Shown here one piece after another: positions 23,546-34,150 of a stretch of DNA of 64,000 nt. The notes beneath the pieces are model-generated. The model made no database searches, was not told where the DNA came from, and saw nothing but the letters and a program-made list of their open reading frames with translations. Made by a program: the position numbers and the translations under genes. The stretch comes from Aplidium turbinatum (Eukaryota > Chordata > Ascidiacea > Aplousobranchia > Polyclinidae): contig OU964926.1 of NCBI GenBank assembly GCA_918807975.1, positions 23,815,996-23,879,995 on the forward strand. Reading direction: 5' to 3'. Each line of letters opens with the position of its first letter. Positions within the stretch are counted from its first letter, which is position 1.

Positions 23546-25569
23546 ATGAAAGGAGTTTTTGTTGTATTGTTATTCTTGAGTCTTGTCACCATTCTTTCCG
23601 CTCAAAGTAAGTACAACCTGTCCTAATAAATAAATCGGGCCTCATCTTTCAGATTCATGTTTAAAAATGATACTCTGTATCTAACCCCCAATACAAGGAA
23701 GGAACATAATGATGATGATGTTGTTTAAAAACAATTTTGGCCAAGTTTGGACTTGAATTTTATAAATAATTTATATATACCTGATTTTTAGATTATTTGT
23801 GGGCGTGGCTTTACATCATTGTCTTGATAAACTTCTTTAGATTATTTGGATAATATGTGTAGTTTGGTTTATAAATCTTTGTCGTCGGACTGGAAAAGCC
23901 TTGATATGTTATTCCTGGTAGTTTCGCGCCTACTTCTAGAGGCTTTTGAGTAGCATTGATCTGTAGTCCGTAGCCTACTAATTTAAGACAACAAGTAGCC
24001 TACTCAAACATTTTGTAGATTTTTGAAACAATTAAATGTGACCTAACTGCAAAAATGTTTAAAATGGATAGGTTGAAATGATTGAAGTTTTTTTTATCAC
24101 AGCTTTGTGTCAAATCAACTTACTTACAACGGATAAATGCGCTTCGATAGCCCTTTGGTATAACAACCAAAATAACTTTTTCACAAATCCCTACCACACC
24201 AACCCATAAGATTGCAGCCATTGTAACAAGCTTATTGTGTGTTTGAACAGATCGAAGAAATGGCGACAACGGAACAGGTCAAATCTGCAAGATGACCGTA
24301 CGAACTATGCAAGTGAGTTCAATACCTAATGTGGGCAATAAATTGCTGTAGGACTAAGTTAAGTTTTTGTAATGAATGGTTCCTTTTGTGTTTACGAAAA
24401 GAAAACGAAGTTTCGTTTAAAAACTTTCTTTCTCCCGATGCGACTGATTTGGTGTCCTCCATTATTTTGTGTGCCTGTGTCCTCAGAGCTTATTAAAAAC
24501 GACTCTTTATGATAACCCAAGGAAATATCTATTTAAATATTGACCTTTATTTTAACTGTTAAACGTCTTCAAACGTTGAATCAATGCAAAATGAAATAAT
24601 TTTGTTGACAAACAAACAGAGGAATAAAGCAAACATTCATCTCAAAATCAGAGGATTGATTTGGCAGTGCAAAAGGAATGGAGAATAAATATTCTAAAAT
24701 ATCCTTACTATGTACTGTAACTAACAATTTCTCTCTAGAAATAAAAATGAATTAAAATAATTTCAAAGAAATAGGGAATGATGTTTTTGCACATGACTAA
24801 TCGTTAGTTGCTTTCTTTCAGGACTGTCGATGCTATTGCACCAAGTACACCCGCACCGGTAAATACACAAAAACTTGCAGCAATTTTGGTCCATATCGAA
24901 GAAGACGTAAGTATTCGAAACTTCTCATTGTTTATGTCTGATATCACTTGCGTTAAATACACTCATGGTGTCGTTTTTTCAGAGAACTTTGGTTTTTGCA
25001 AGATTTCCCGAGCTTTCAGAGTTCTTTCAGTTTACAAAAGTTTTCATGTAACAATAAATTCTTGCGCACAAATTATGGAGATTTTGAATACTCCGCTAGG
25101 TTTCTGACCACTGTTGTTACGTCATCAATGATGGTAGTGTGACGTTGCCACTAAGATGGCTGCTCTGCTGAAAGAACTCCTAAATTTTTTCTCCATTTGG
25201 ATGTGAGCCGGCTTAAGTAAATAAATAAATGCAGACCAAAAGTAGCCAAGTCAAATTTACAATGAAAATTGTTTGGATTTAAAGCAAATTGTCGCCGATG
25301 AATTTGAGAATGATGAACTGAAGATAATTAAATGTCCCAGACAGCAAAATTCGTCATTTTTACATTAATCAATGTAAAAATGGAAGTGTTTGATTGAAAT
25401 CGATCAATGCATCAAACCTACAATAGCTCAAGTTTTTAATCCCAGAAAAGGTTTCGATTATAAATGAATATGAATATAGTTAATTTGTCATCCTATTTTC
25501 GCAGGTATATGCATTATCTGTCGAATCACCAACAGATGTTTCAACATTGAAGGAGATGCAGTGATATGA
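23546..25569 (+). CDS. Secreted basic Cys-rich peptide B (90 aa, four exons), paralogue of A
   Basis: Exons: 23546..23606, 24251..24312, 24822..24906, 25505..25569 (TGA). All junctions are GT-AG (GTAAGT, GTGAGT, GTAAGT donors) and phases are 1, 0, 1, as in gene A. Residues 1-20 are a signal peptide (MKGVFVVLLFLSLVTILSAQ). Eight Cys lie at 33, 43, 45, 47, 60, 72, 75 and 81. The six shared with gene A (43, 47, 60, 72, 75, 81) are spaced C-x3-C-x12-C-x11-C-x2-C-x5-C. Cys33 and Cys45 are extra and could form a fourth disulfide. RRRR at 67-70 spans the exon 3/4 border. There are about 15 Lys/Arg against 4 acidic residues. An AATAAA at 25854 could serve as polyadenylation signal. Function is not known; a host-defence peptide is the likeliest guess. 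Confidence 0.84.
23869..23960 (-). repeat. SINE family 2, 3' fragment
   Basis: The sequence GTCGTCGGACTGGAAAAGCC through TACTTCTAGAGGCTTTTGAG matches the tail of the copy at 37150..37443. It lies in intron 1 of peptide gene B. Confidence 0.72.
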
Positions 25570-26140
25570 AGAAACTCCAGTCCTGTGGTACCTCTTTAAC
25601 TGGTATTATTGACGTAATCCAAGATGTTGGCTTGTTCGAAAAAGAATTTGATACATGCCCGAAAAAAATGTAATTGCAATAATTGAAGCTTGTTTCAAGT
25701 TATTGAAATATTGCATTGTTTTTTTTTAACTTTTTCTGTTTTGATTTTCCATTGGGTGTCTTTTCAAATATCATATAGCGCTTCCGGGGGAAGGGAAAAA
25801 TGTCAAATGAAAAACCTGTCATTTTGATGGCTGATGGAGAAATGGTGATAAAAAATAAAATGAAATAACTTGCTATTTCATGAGGCTTATTTTCATTAGC
25901 AGCAAAGCGACATATTACAACATTCAACCATTTGGAAGTCTGTGTGCTTCTCATCTTTTTTTGTTTGGTGACTGCATTGAGGCATGTTTTTGAAAAATGC
26001 AATTGTACTTTCAAGACATAAAAGTTGCAGTTATTGTATGTGATTATTTATTATCAATACATAATGCTTTGTCTTATCCAGATTTAGCCTATGTCGTAGC
26101 GGTTTGTGACCTACTGCTGTAGCTTACATTTAAGTTAAAT
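25570..26140. other. 3' flank of peptide gene B
   Basis: No second gene is seen. The minus-strand ORF at 25700..26014 is A/T-driven and has no domain features. Confidence 0.5.
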
Positions 26141-26627
26141 CAGTGGCGTAGCCAAGGGAGGGGTTTTGGGGTTTTCAACACCCCCTTTGGCATGCGTGTG
26201 ACGTCACGATATTGAGAATGATGCTTTCAGTCTCTTTATGTCTCTAAAACAAAGTTTGCTTAGTTTTAAACAAAACTGCTTTAAAAGAGAGAGTTTTGGC
26301 AATACCAAACATTCAAATACCTCAGCCAGGAATTAACATCAAGAAAACATAGAGACTTAGCTTTATTTCCGAAAAATGCAGAAGAAAACATAATCTTTTG
26401 CTATGCCACCGGACAGTACCATTTTACAGGAATATTCATACCCACATTTTTGTTGAAAATACTCTCAGAATGCCTCAAATTCCAAGTAATTTCTCAAAAT
26501 TTTCAGGGAGTGGATCCCCAGACACCCTGCCGCTGGGTGTCATCTTAGGGTTAGACGAGTACGCCATCATACTTCGCCCGCCGGCCATCAACCCCCCACC
26601 CTTTCAAAAATTCTTGCAACGCCACTG
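26141..26627. mobile_element. hAT-type MITE, family CAGTGGCGTAGCC, copy 2 (487 bp)
   Basis: It begins CAGTGGCGTAGCCAAGG and ends, read inversely, CAGTGGCGTTGCAAGAAT. The flanks AGTTAAAT (26133..26140) and AGTTAAGT (26628..26635) are an 8-bp duplication with one mismatch. The body aligns with 17737..18205 throughout. Confidence 0.9.
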
Positions 26628-28250
26628 AGTTAAGTGATTCGTTTTGTGTGTCTAAGAAAGGACTCATCTAATGAAAAAGGGGGAAGAAAGGATTTAAAAA
26701 AAATTACTTGTTCGAGGTTTACCACTACTGAAACCTTGCGTTTGAAATGCTACTAGTAGCCTATGGATATTAAATTAGGAATAAGCGAGCAAAGCGAAGG
26801 CAAAAAAAAATGCAAAAACATAGAAATTTACTGGATTTTGTGAAAAGCGTATGAGCATTAATAAATCAGTGTGATGTGTAAACTTTGCTTAAAGCTAATT
26901 TTGCTTAAAATTGGACTCTGAATGTCAGTGCCGTGTGAGCACCATCACGTTTCCCCCTAAAATTACTATGTGGATCTCTATGTATCGTGATGGTTAACAT
27001 CGTTAACAAGGGCTTCAGCAGGGTAGCCTACTTTTGAGCTCGGGCACGGAATGATTTTCAAGCCCGACCTGTTTCCAAAAAACCGTAAAACTTGAACCAA
27101 TCACATAATTAGCCTATGCTTTTATTGCTTCTATATCATGAACTTGTCGGACTCTACAAAAAAACCACTTGCCAACAGACTAAACAGAGTGATGATTTTG
27201 TTTCGGCTATCTTAACATAGGTAGGAAATCGGCTTTAAAATGAAGGCTTCAGCAGAAACGGTTGGTTGATTTTTGAATCTTTATCCTCAGACTGACAAAG
27301 CCTTTGTTTATTAGGCTACTTGCAGTTTCGCCTGGGCTACTTGTAGAGGCTTTGAACCACTGACGCAGGACCGGCACGAGGTTAGCAGGTGAAGTTTTCC
27401 ATAGTTGTTGAAGTGTTGTCTGGAGCTATTCCATCCACTAAGTGCCGCTAAATTGTTTTTTGCCACTAGAAGAACGAGTTGGAGGGATTTTTGCGTGTCC
27501 GGAGTCGGCCACTTATAAACTTAGGAGTCATAGCCTATGCATGGCCACCTGGAGATGCGGCCTGATTTGTCACATTTTGCAGATTTTGGTTACAGCTACT
27601 GCTAGTGCTTGACTGACATTTTTTAAGATGCTTTTACTTTTTGTGGCTTCCTAATGACATAAAACTTTTTTGTTGCCTTGGGGAAGCAATAGCAAATGAG
27701 AAAAAGTAAGTTGAAAAACGCTGAATCAGACTGTTATTGAAAATTAACAGTCTGACTAAAATCTTCGAAATCAAATTTTCTTTGTTTTTCAACATATGAG
27801 GATGTTAAAACCTATTGTGTGATCTGGGAAAAAGAATGAAGAAAGCGTAAAAATCTAATTTTTTGAAAAATTTATTTAAACGTTCGGCCAAAGTTAGAAA
27901 AACCTGGAAATTTCTGCAAAATGTGACAAATCAGGCCATCAAGGCTTTGCAGATAAAAAAAATTATTTCTTAGCAATCACTGCAATTACGAGCACAAACT
28001 TTGTTGATAGGCCTAAGTAGCCTACTGAAGTTTTGAAAACCCGTTGCGATACCTTTCCTTCGGCCACACGATAATATAAGTTAAGTTAAGACATTTTTCA
28101 TCACATAACTCTGTTGTGATTGGTCTATTTAATCAAATTAACAATTGAAATTGACTTAGTTAGTTGAAAAAAACGTTTTTTGTGAAGAGAAATCTTAATT
28201 TTTACGATCAATCAATCGTTTGTAGACCATTTTTTTGCAAAAAATAGTTA
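26628..28250. other. Gene-free stretch
   Basis: Apart from the SINE fragment at 27266..27452, I see no exon or repeat with clear ends. A phrase near 27540 (TGGCCACCTGGAGATG) also occurs near 14690, so a further dispersed repeat may be present. Confidence 0.5.
27266..27452 (-). repeat. SINE family 2, 3' two-thirds
   Basis: It matches 37150..37330 from TTTTTGAATCTTTATCCTC to the AAGTGCCGCT block. The tRNA-like head is missing. Confidence 0.78.
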
Positions 28251-29183
28251 GGGGAAGTGTGGGACCTATGGGACGCCGGGACCTATGAAACACCAAATTT
28301 GCTCCCAAACCAAAAGTGGATTTTAAAAAATATTTATGTTTGGAAACACCGTTTTGACATGTAAGCAGAAATCAACTTCAAAAATTCTGGAAAAGGCTGT
28401 TTTGAAAGACGCAAACGCTTTTTTATGTTTTTGAGCTTGAAAATGTACCTTTGAGGTCTAACTTTGTAAGAATTCTTCAGGAGTTTAGGGCAAGCAGGAC
28501 TCTTAGCGCAGAATCTCCGATGAAACCATTTATTTAAACAGTATATAGACAAGAATGCAGCACAGTGAAGAGCATTATTTCAAACTTACAACCAGTTATC
28601 TAAACATCGTGGCTATGTGGGACCTATGGAACACTGTTGCACGTAGGTGTTTCACATAGGTGTTTCACTTCGGAATAAGGAATTCATTTTGAAAGGTGAT
28701 ATCTTAGAAACGCCTGCACTTCAGTAAGAAAGTTTAAATTTGGAGGGGTAGAGTTTTTAGGTTTTTAATATTTTTAATAGCCTAACAACTTTACTACGTG
28801 ACTTTATTTTGTGGGTTTCATTTTTTGTTATTTTTCTGTGTATTCGTTTTTTTCGATTGGTGTTGAATGTTTTCCGTGGTGCTTTGTTAAAAATCTAGAT
28901 TTTGCTTGACAATGAGCAGTGCTTTTAGCTCTAATGCAATAGCGTTCCATAGGTCCCATCGGGTGTTCCATTGGTCCCATAGGGGTGGGACCAATGGAAC
29001 ATTTCGCAAAATTTTTGTTTTTTCTCGTAACAAGCAAACTAATCAACATATGTTTATTTCGCTTTAGGTTAAGTTAAAATCACCCACCAGCATAATATAA
29101 TCCAAAATTTAGGTTGTTTAAAGTTAAAATACAAAAGTTATGACCATTTCAAAAAAAGTGTTCCATAGGTCCCACACTTCCTC
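28251..29183. mobile_element. TA-flanked MITE, GGGGAAGTGTGGGACC ends (933 bp)
   Basis: The left end GGGGAAGTGTGGGACCTATG is repeated inversely at 29160..29183 as GAGGAAGTGTGGGACCTATG. It is flanked by TA on both sides (28249..28250, 29184..29185), as expected for Tc1/mariner or pogo elements. The phrase GGGACCTATGG recurs inside on both strands. There is no transposase; a single related end is at 61315. Confidence 0.85.
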
Positions 29184-29185
29184 TA

Positions 29186-30238
29186 TGTTGTAGCGTAGCC
29201 TATATAACCTCATCGACCTTGCAGTTCGACCTTTTTCTCGCTAACAAACCAAATAAACTGAACCGACAGCAAACTAGATCTGTTGTGTCAAGCTTTTTCA
29301 AGCTGTGTCAAGCTGACGAATTTTAGGTGAGGCGTGTTTCAGAACATGTAAAAACAAATTTATGAAACTTGTTTGCTTAGGCCTGCTCCCGACAATGGTT
29401 CACCAAATCAAACGTCATATAAAACCGTTCAGGTCTACTGAATCTTAGTGTATTACGTCATGAAATGTTTCCTAAAAATGAGCCAAGATTGCACCATCGT
29501 TCGTAAGACTTGTATCACTCCTGTTGAGAATTACTTCACAATGTTTCACTATGACGTCACAGTAACTGCGTACGTGAGTTTGAAATATTGCAATGTATTC
29601 TGGTCATTCGTAAAATGGTTGCTTGAAAGTTGGTACCATATTTAACTGTTCGCTTAGTGCTTGTCAGCTGGACGAAAATTCCGTCTTTATCTAAGTAGTT
29701 TGGATTGTAGTGACAAGTTTTTAGTGGTGTATCGCGTTGCACTCCGTTTTCGATAGCCGCGGGCTAATTTTACAGAAATACAATTTTGAATAGACGTTTC
29801 AAAAGAGTGTTTCGTTCGGTCATTACATACAGACGAACGGATCCGGAAATCTTATGTTACAATTTTCCCATGAAGAGATTATGGTTTACCGCTGTGACCA
29901 AGGCCAACGCCTATTTGCTTAATTGTTTTGCACTGGTTGTTGATACTTCTTACGATGCGCTCTTATCAATTTTATTTCATAATTTAGCCTATATTTAATT
30001 ACCGGTAGCCTACCAGCTATCTAAAAATTTTATTTTTATATAACACTTTTATTTTTTTGAAGAATAGGCCTATCAATAAACACAATACGCATAATACGCC
30101 GCAAATTAATTTAAAAACTAAATGGCAACAGAGATGCTTACATTTACAGCACTGAAGATGACGACAGTATAGTTTGCGAAACGTTTCCTGAACATGAGTG
30201 TAGCATGTACAATTGTACATTTTGGGCTATTTATTTTA
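29186..30238. other. No gene seen
   Basis: Short ORFs on both strands overlap each other and lack features. There are no repeat ends that I can pair. Confidence 0.5.
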
Positions 30239-31430
30239 GGTGCTCTTTCACAAATCGCCCTGTCGGTCAAGTGAACTGGATGATGACGTCATCAAATGTC
30301 ACACACGTTGGAATATACTATTATAAAGGAGGACGTAAGGGGTGGAAATGCACTAAAGTTGTTCAATTTCAACAAATTTGCTATCGTTGGAAAGCACAAG
30401 CATAGATCTAACCAACTAAGTTAATGCTAAGTCACAACACAGCACTAGCTCCATCTGGTGGCCACCTAAACTTGACTAAATTCAAACCATTATCAAAAGT
30501 TTACTTTAAATATTAATTTCTTGTTCAATTTCAACAGATTTGCTATCGTTGGAAAGCACAAGCATAGATCTAACTAACCAAGTTAATACCAAGTCCCAAA
30601 ATATTACTAGCTCCATCTGGTGGCCACCTAAACTTGACCAAATTCAAACTATCACCAAAACTTTATTTTAAACGATAAGCAATCTAAATCAAATCCAGTT
30701 GAAAGAACATGTTACTGTGTATTGAAGTACTAACTTTCATGTTTATATCTTATTCAATATACGAGCAATCGTTGTTCGAAAACAGCCCCCCAACGAAGCT
30801 TTCGCCCAATGCATTTCAATGGCGAATCGATCATCTTTCAGGATTCGCCCTGGATCGCCTCAGGATTCGATCATCTTTCAGGATTCGCCCTTCAGGATTC
30901 CCATTTGTTCATTTCTTGTTCAATTTCAACAGATTTGCTATCGTTGGAAAGCACAAGCATAGATCTAACCAACCAAGTTAATACTAAGTCCCAAAATACT
31001 ACTAGCTCCATCTGGTGGCCACCTAAACTTGACCAAATTCCTTTCTTGACCAAATTAAACTTGACCAGCTTCGTTGGGGAGCTGTTTTCGAACAACGATC
31101 GCTCGTATATTGAATAAGATATAAACATGAAAGTTAGTACTTCAATACACAGTAACATGTTCTTTCAACTGGATTTGATTTAGATTGTTTATCTTTTAAA
31201 CTAAAGTTTTGGTGATGGTTTGAATTTGGTCAAGTTTATTTGGCCACCAGATGAAGCTAGTAGTATTTTGGGACTTGGCATTAACTTAGTTGGTTAGATC
31301 TATGCTTGTGCTTTCCAACGATAGCAAATTTGTTGAAATTGAACAACAAATGAGTAGGCTAAATGGGAGACAATTTCTTACAGGTGTTTTTTAGTGCATT
31401 TCCACCCCGTACTTCCTAGTAAAAGGCAGA
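30239..31430. mobile_element. Fold-back element made of satellite-related arms
   Basis: The left arm starts GGTGCTCTTTCACAA and carries one to two units related to the 372-bp satellite of 54364..59473. The right arm, from about 31070, is an inverted copy (for example 30709..30790 against 31080..31160). The start sequence is also at the left border of the satellite array at 54364. The arms differ at many places, so this is an old copy. It is non-coding. Confidence 0.7.
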
Positions 31431-32151
31431 AAAACTTATATGTTGAAATAATGGATCGCTACAAGACTAGCTAACATTTTCAAAATTAACATTCAAATAA
31501 AAGCATGATTAATGACTTGATAAGTTTCTCCTAAAAATTGGACAACTTCATTGATACCGTATCTGCTACATGCTGCTACTACACTAAAAAAGCTTCGATA
31601 AAAGCATGTCTTTTCTAAAAAGAACCTATACTTCTGTAGGCTGAGAAACGTTGAGGTTTTGTTTCCGTATTTTGTTTCATTAACATTTTTTCTTTTTGCT
31701 TTTCGACTAGACAAATTCAGCTAAACAAATTTACAAATTTAGCCCACATCAGCTAAAGCTATGTGGGCTAATAAAGCTATAGCCTAAATTTATGTTTTTT
31801 ATTTTATTTTTTTGTAACATTTTATTTTTTTATTTTCCCTTTACATCTTAAATTTTTCTGAAGGTGTTGCGACCGTGCCAAATTTTTTTCAACTCAATAA
31901 CTTACTTTAGTCACAAGCACGTTTTAACGTTCGCGTTTTGTCGCTTCTACCTTTTTCTCGACCTTTGCTATGTTGACGTGTATTGTTTTTGATATGATGG
32001 TCAGAAATAAAAACAACTGAACTGAACTGAATTTCCAAAATTTTACAACTTTTGAAATTTTTATGATAAGCATCTGGCAACATTTTTAGTTTTTACTTAC
32101 ACCAGTGTTGCCGAATCAATAAGGTGGTCTATATACAAACAAGGTTGCTAT
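31431..32151. other. No gene; holds one copy of a dispersed repeat
   Basis: The only recognisable item is the repeat at 31862..32030. The rest is AT-rich. Confidence 0.5.
31862..32030 (+). repeat. Dispersed repeat with ACTGAACTGA tail, copy 1
   Basis: GGTGTTGCGACCGTGCC through TGATGGTCAGAAATAAAAAC is shared with 33450..33616. Both copies end in a short ACTGAACTGA run, so this looks like the 3' tail of a LINE or SINE. No coding sequence is left. Confidence 0.72.
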
Positions 32152-33011
32152 TAGTGATGCAAGCCGCGCCGTGCCGCGTACGCGGCCGCTTTTGACTTTT
32201 TCGCCGCGTGCCGCGCCGCGTGGAAGGTTGAAATGACAAAGCTGCGCCGCTTGCCGCGTAAACTGTCAAGAAATTAAACTTTTGTAAACGTAAACTTTCA
32301 AGAAATTAAACTTTTGTAAACGTAAACTTTCAACTTTTCAAGAAAATCAGTTATGAAACTTCAAATTTAAATTGGAAACACAAGTTAGTTTTTTTTTCAA
32401 GCTGGAAAGCTATGCGAATGCAAATTGCAAATGGCTTGCAGTTGACAGGGTTTTGGGGCTGGTTTGTCAGGGAAGCTGTACGAATGTTTTTGGTTAATAG
32501 CCTAGCTGATAAGCTCAGTTACCAGGTTATAGGCCTAGCGCAACTACCGGATTAGTTACGGTACTATAACAGTTAGCCCAGTGAGGTCAGGCTATAAGTT
32601 TTACTCTTGTGTGTGTAGCTCATATAGCCACTGACATTAAAATTGCATTATTGCTTACAAAAAGTGTTCAAAAGTCCTGATACTGGATCCAGGAACATTC
32701 TATTTTGTCTTAGTTTGTATTATGTCTTAGAACTTAGATGCATTGCTGATAAGAAAATATGATCTGGTTAGCCTAATCAATTAGTGCACAACTGTACTGG
32801 TAGGTTATCAGTTATATACCATGGGTGCTTTTTGCTACAATTGACTTTCTAAAAAATAACGCGTTAAAATATTTTTTTAAATTTTTGTAATTTGCGCTGC
32901 GGTGCAGTGTCAAAGTTCCAGATAAATTGCGGTGTGCGGTGCGGTGCGTAGATAGATGAGTCAGTTGCGGTGCGGTGTGCGGATAAAAATTTGGGGCTCG
33001 CTGCATCTCTA
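32152..33011. mobile_element. hAT-type element with GC-rich ends (860 bp)
   Basis: The left end is TAGTGATGCAAGCC and the inverted right end TAGAGATGCAGCGAGCC. The flanks GTTGCTAT (32144..32151) and GTTGCCAT (33012..33019) are an 8-bp duplication with one mismatch. Both subterminal regions are unusually rich in CCGCG/GCGGTG, unlike the AT-rich host. No transposase is present. Confidence 0.85.
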
Positions 33012-33449
33012 GTTGCCATACCGTCCTCAGTGTTGCCGTTTGGTACTCTAGAGTACCAAAAAGTAAAAAGTTTGGTACTATTTTGGTTGCATTGGTACCC
33101 TAAAAAATGTTTTGATACTCTGCAAAAATTTGGTAGGTGCCGTCAACTGTCCTAACTTCGGACTTAGTCCAAACTTCGGACACCATGTCCAAACTTCAGA
33201 CATGGCTGTCTGAAGTTAAGCAATGTTATCTATATTATACATGAAAGCCAATTTATATCGGTTCTATCAATTTGAAGACTTTCAAAAATATTTGTTCTCC
33301 GTAGAAGAGTAGTGTTGCCGGCTCGCATGCGGTGCAAAGTGCTGCAAAAGGATTACGGAAGATTTGGGACCTGTTCAACAATGGGACTTTTTCAACACTC
33401 CCGATACCGTACCGTATTTTGCTTCTTGCAAAATAAATGTTTTTGATTT

Positions 33450-33616
33450 GGTGTTGAGACCGTGCCATATTTTAAACTAATTGTCCTGCTTTGGTATCAT
33501 GCACGCTATAACGTCTGCCATTTGTCGCTTCTACTTTTTTCTGGACTTTTACTATGTTTGTCATATATTGTTTTTTTTTCGTTGTGATGGTCAGAAATAA
33601 AAACAAACTGAACTGA
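33450..33616 (+). repeat. Dispersed repeat with ACTGAACTGA tail, copy 2
   Basis: It matches 31862..32030 throughout, including GATGGTCAGAAATAAAAAC. It lies inside the left part of the pogo-type element. Confidence 0.72.
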
Positions 33617-34150
33617 TTTCTATGTTTCTGGATCGAAATTTAGTAGATTTGCATTGTGGACTTTCTATTTTCTGTTGCATGTGGTAGGAGAAGGCAGAGT
33701 TTTTGAGACTGAAAAGTATCTAATACCGGTACCGCACTGTTGGTTTTATTATCAGGTATGTGCATTGTGCAGGCTATTATATAGTTCCAGACCTGACACT
33801 CTTGCAAATAAAAAGTTTAGAATCGAAAAGTAAAAATCATAGACTGTGGTGGTAAATGGACAAAGGCCCCCTTCTATAGGACAAACGCCATGGGTCAGAG
33901 GTTCGATAATTTGGGGTAGCCTCCAGCTCGAAACCTTCGAGAATTTTCAAGTTTTTGTGTGAAACTACCAACTGTGTCACCAGCGAGGAGTGGACCATTG
34001 GACCAGCTGTAATGTAGGCCTATGACTTTTTTTAAATCATATTATTATTTGTATAATCTAGGTATTTTGGTCTGAGCTACTTAGGCCTACCTATGCTTCA
34101 TGTCATTTTATCTTTTTTTGTTTTAGCGTAAACTAAATACAGTATAAATA

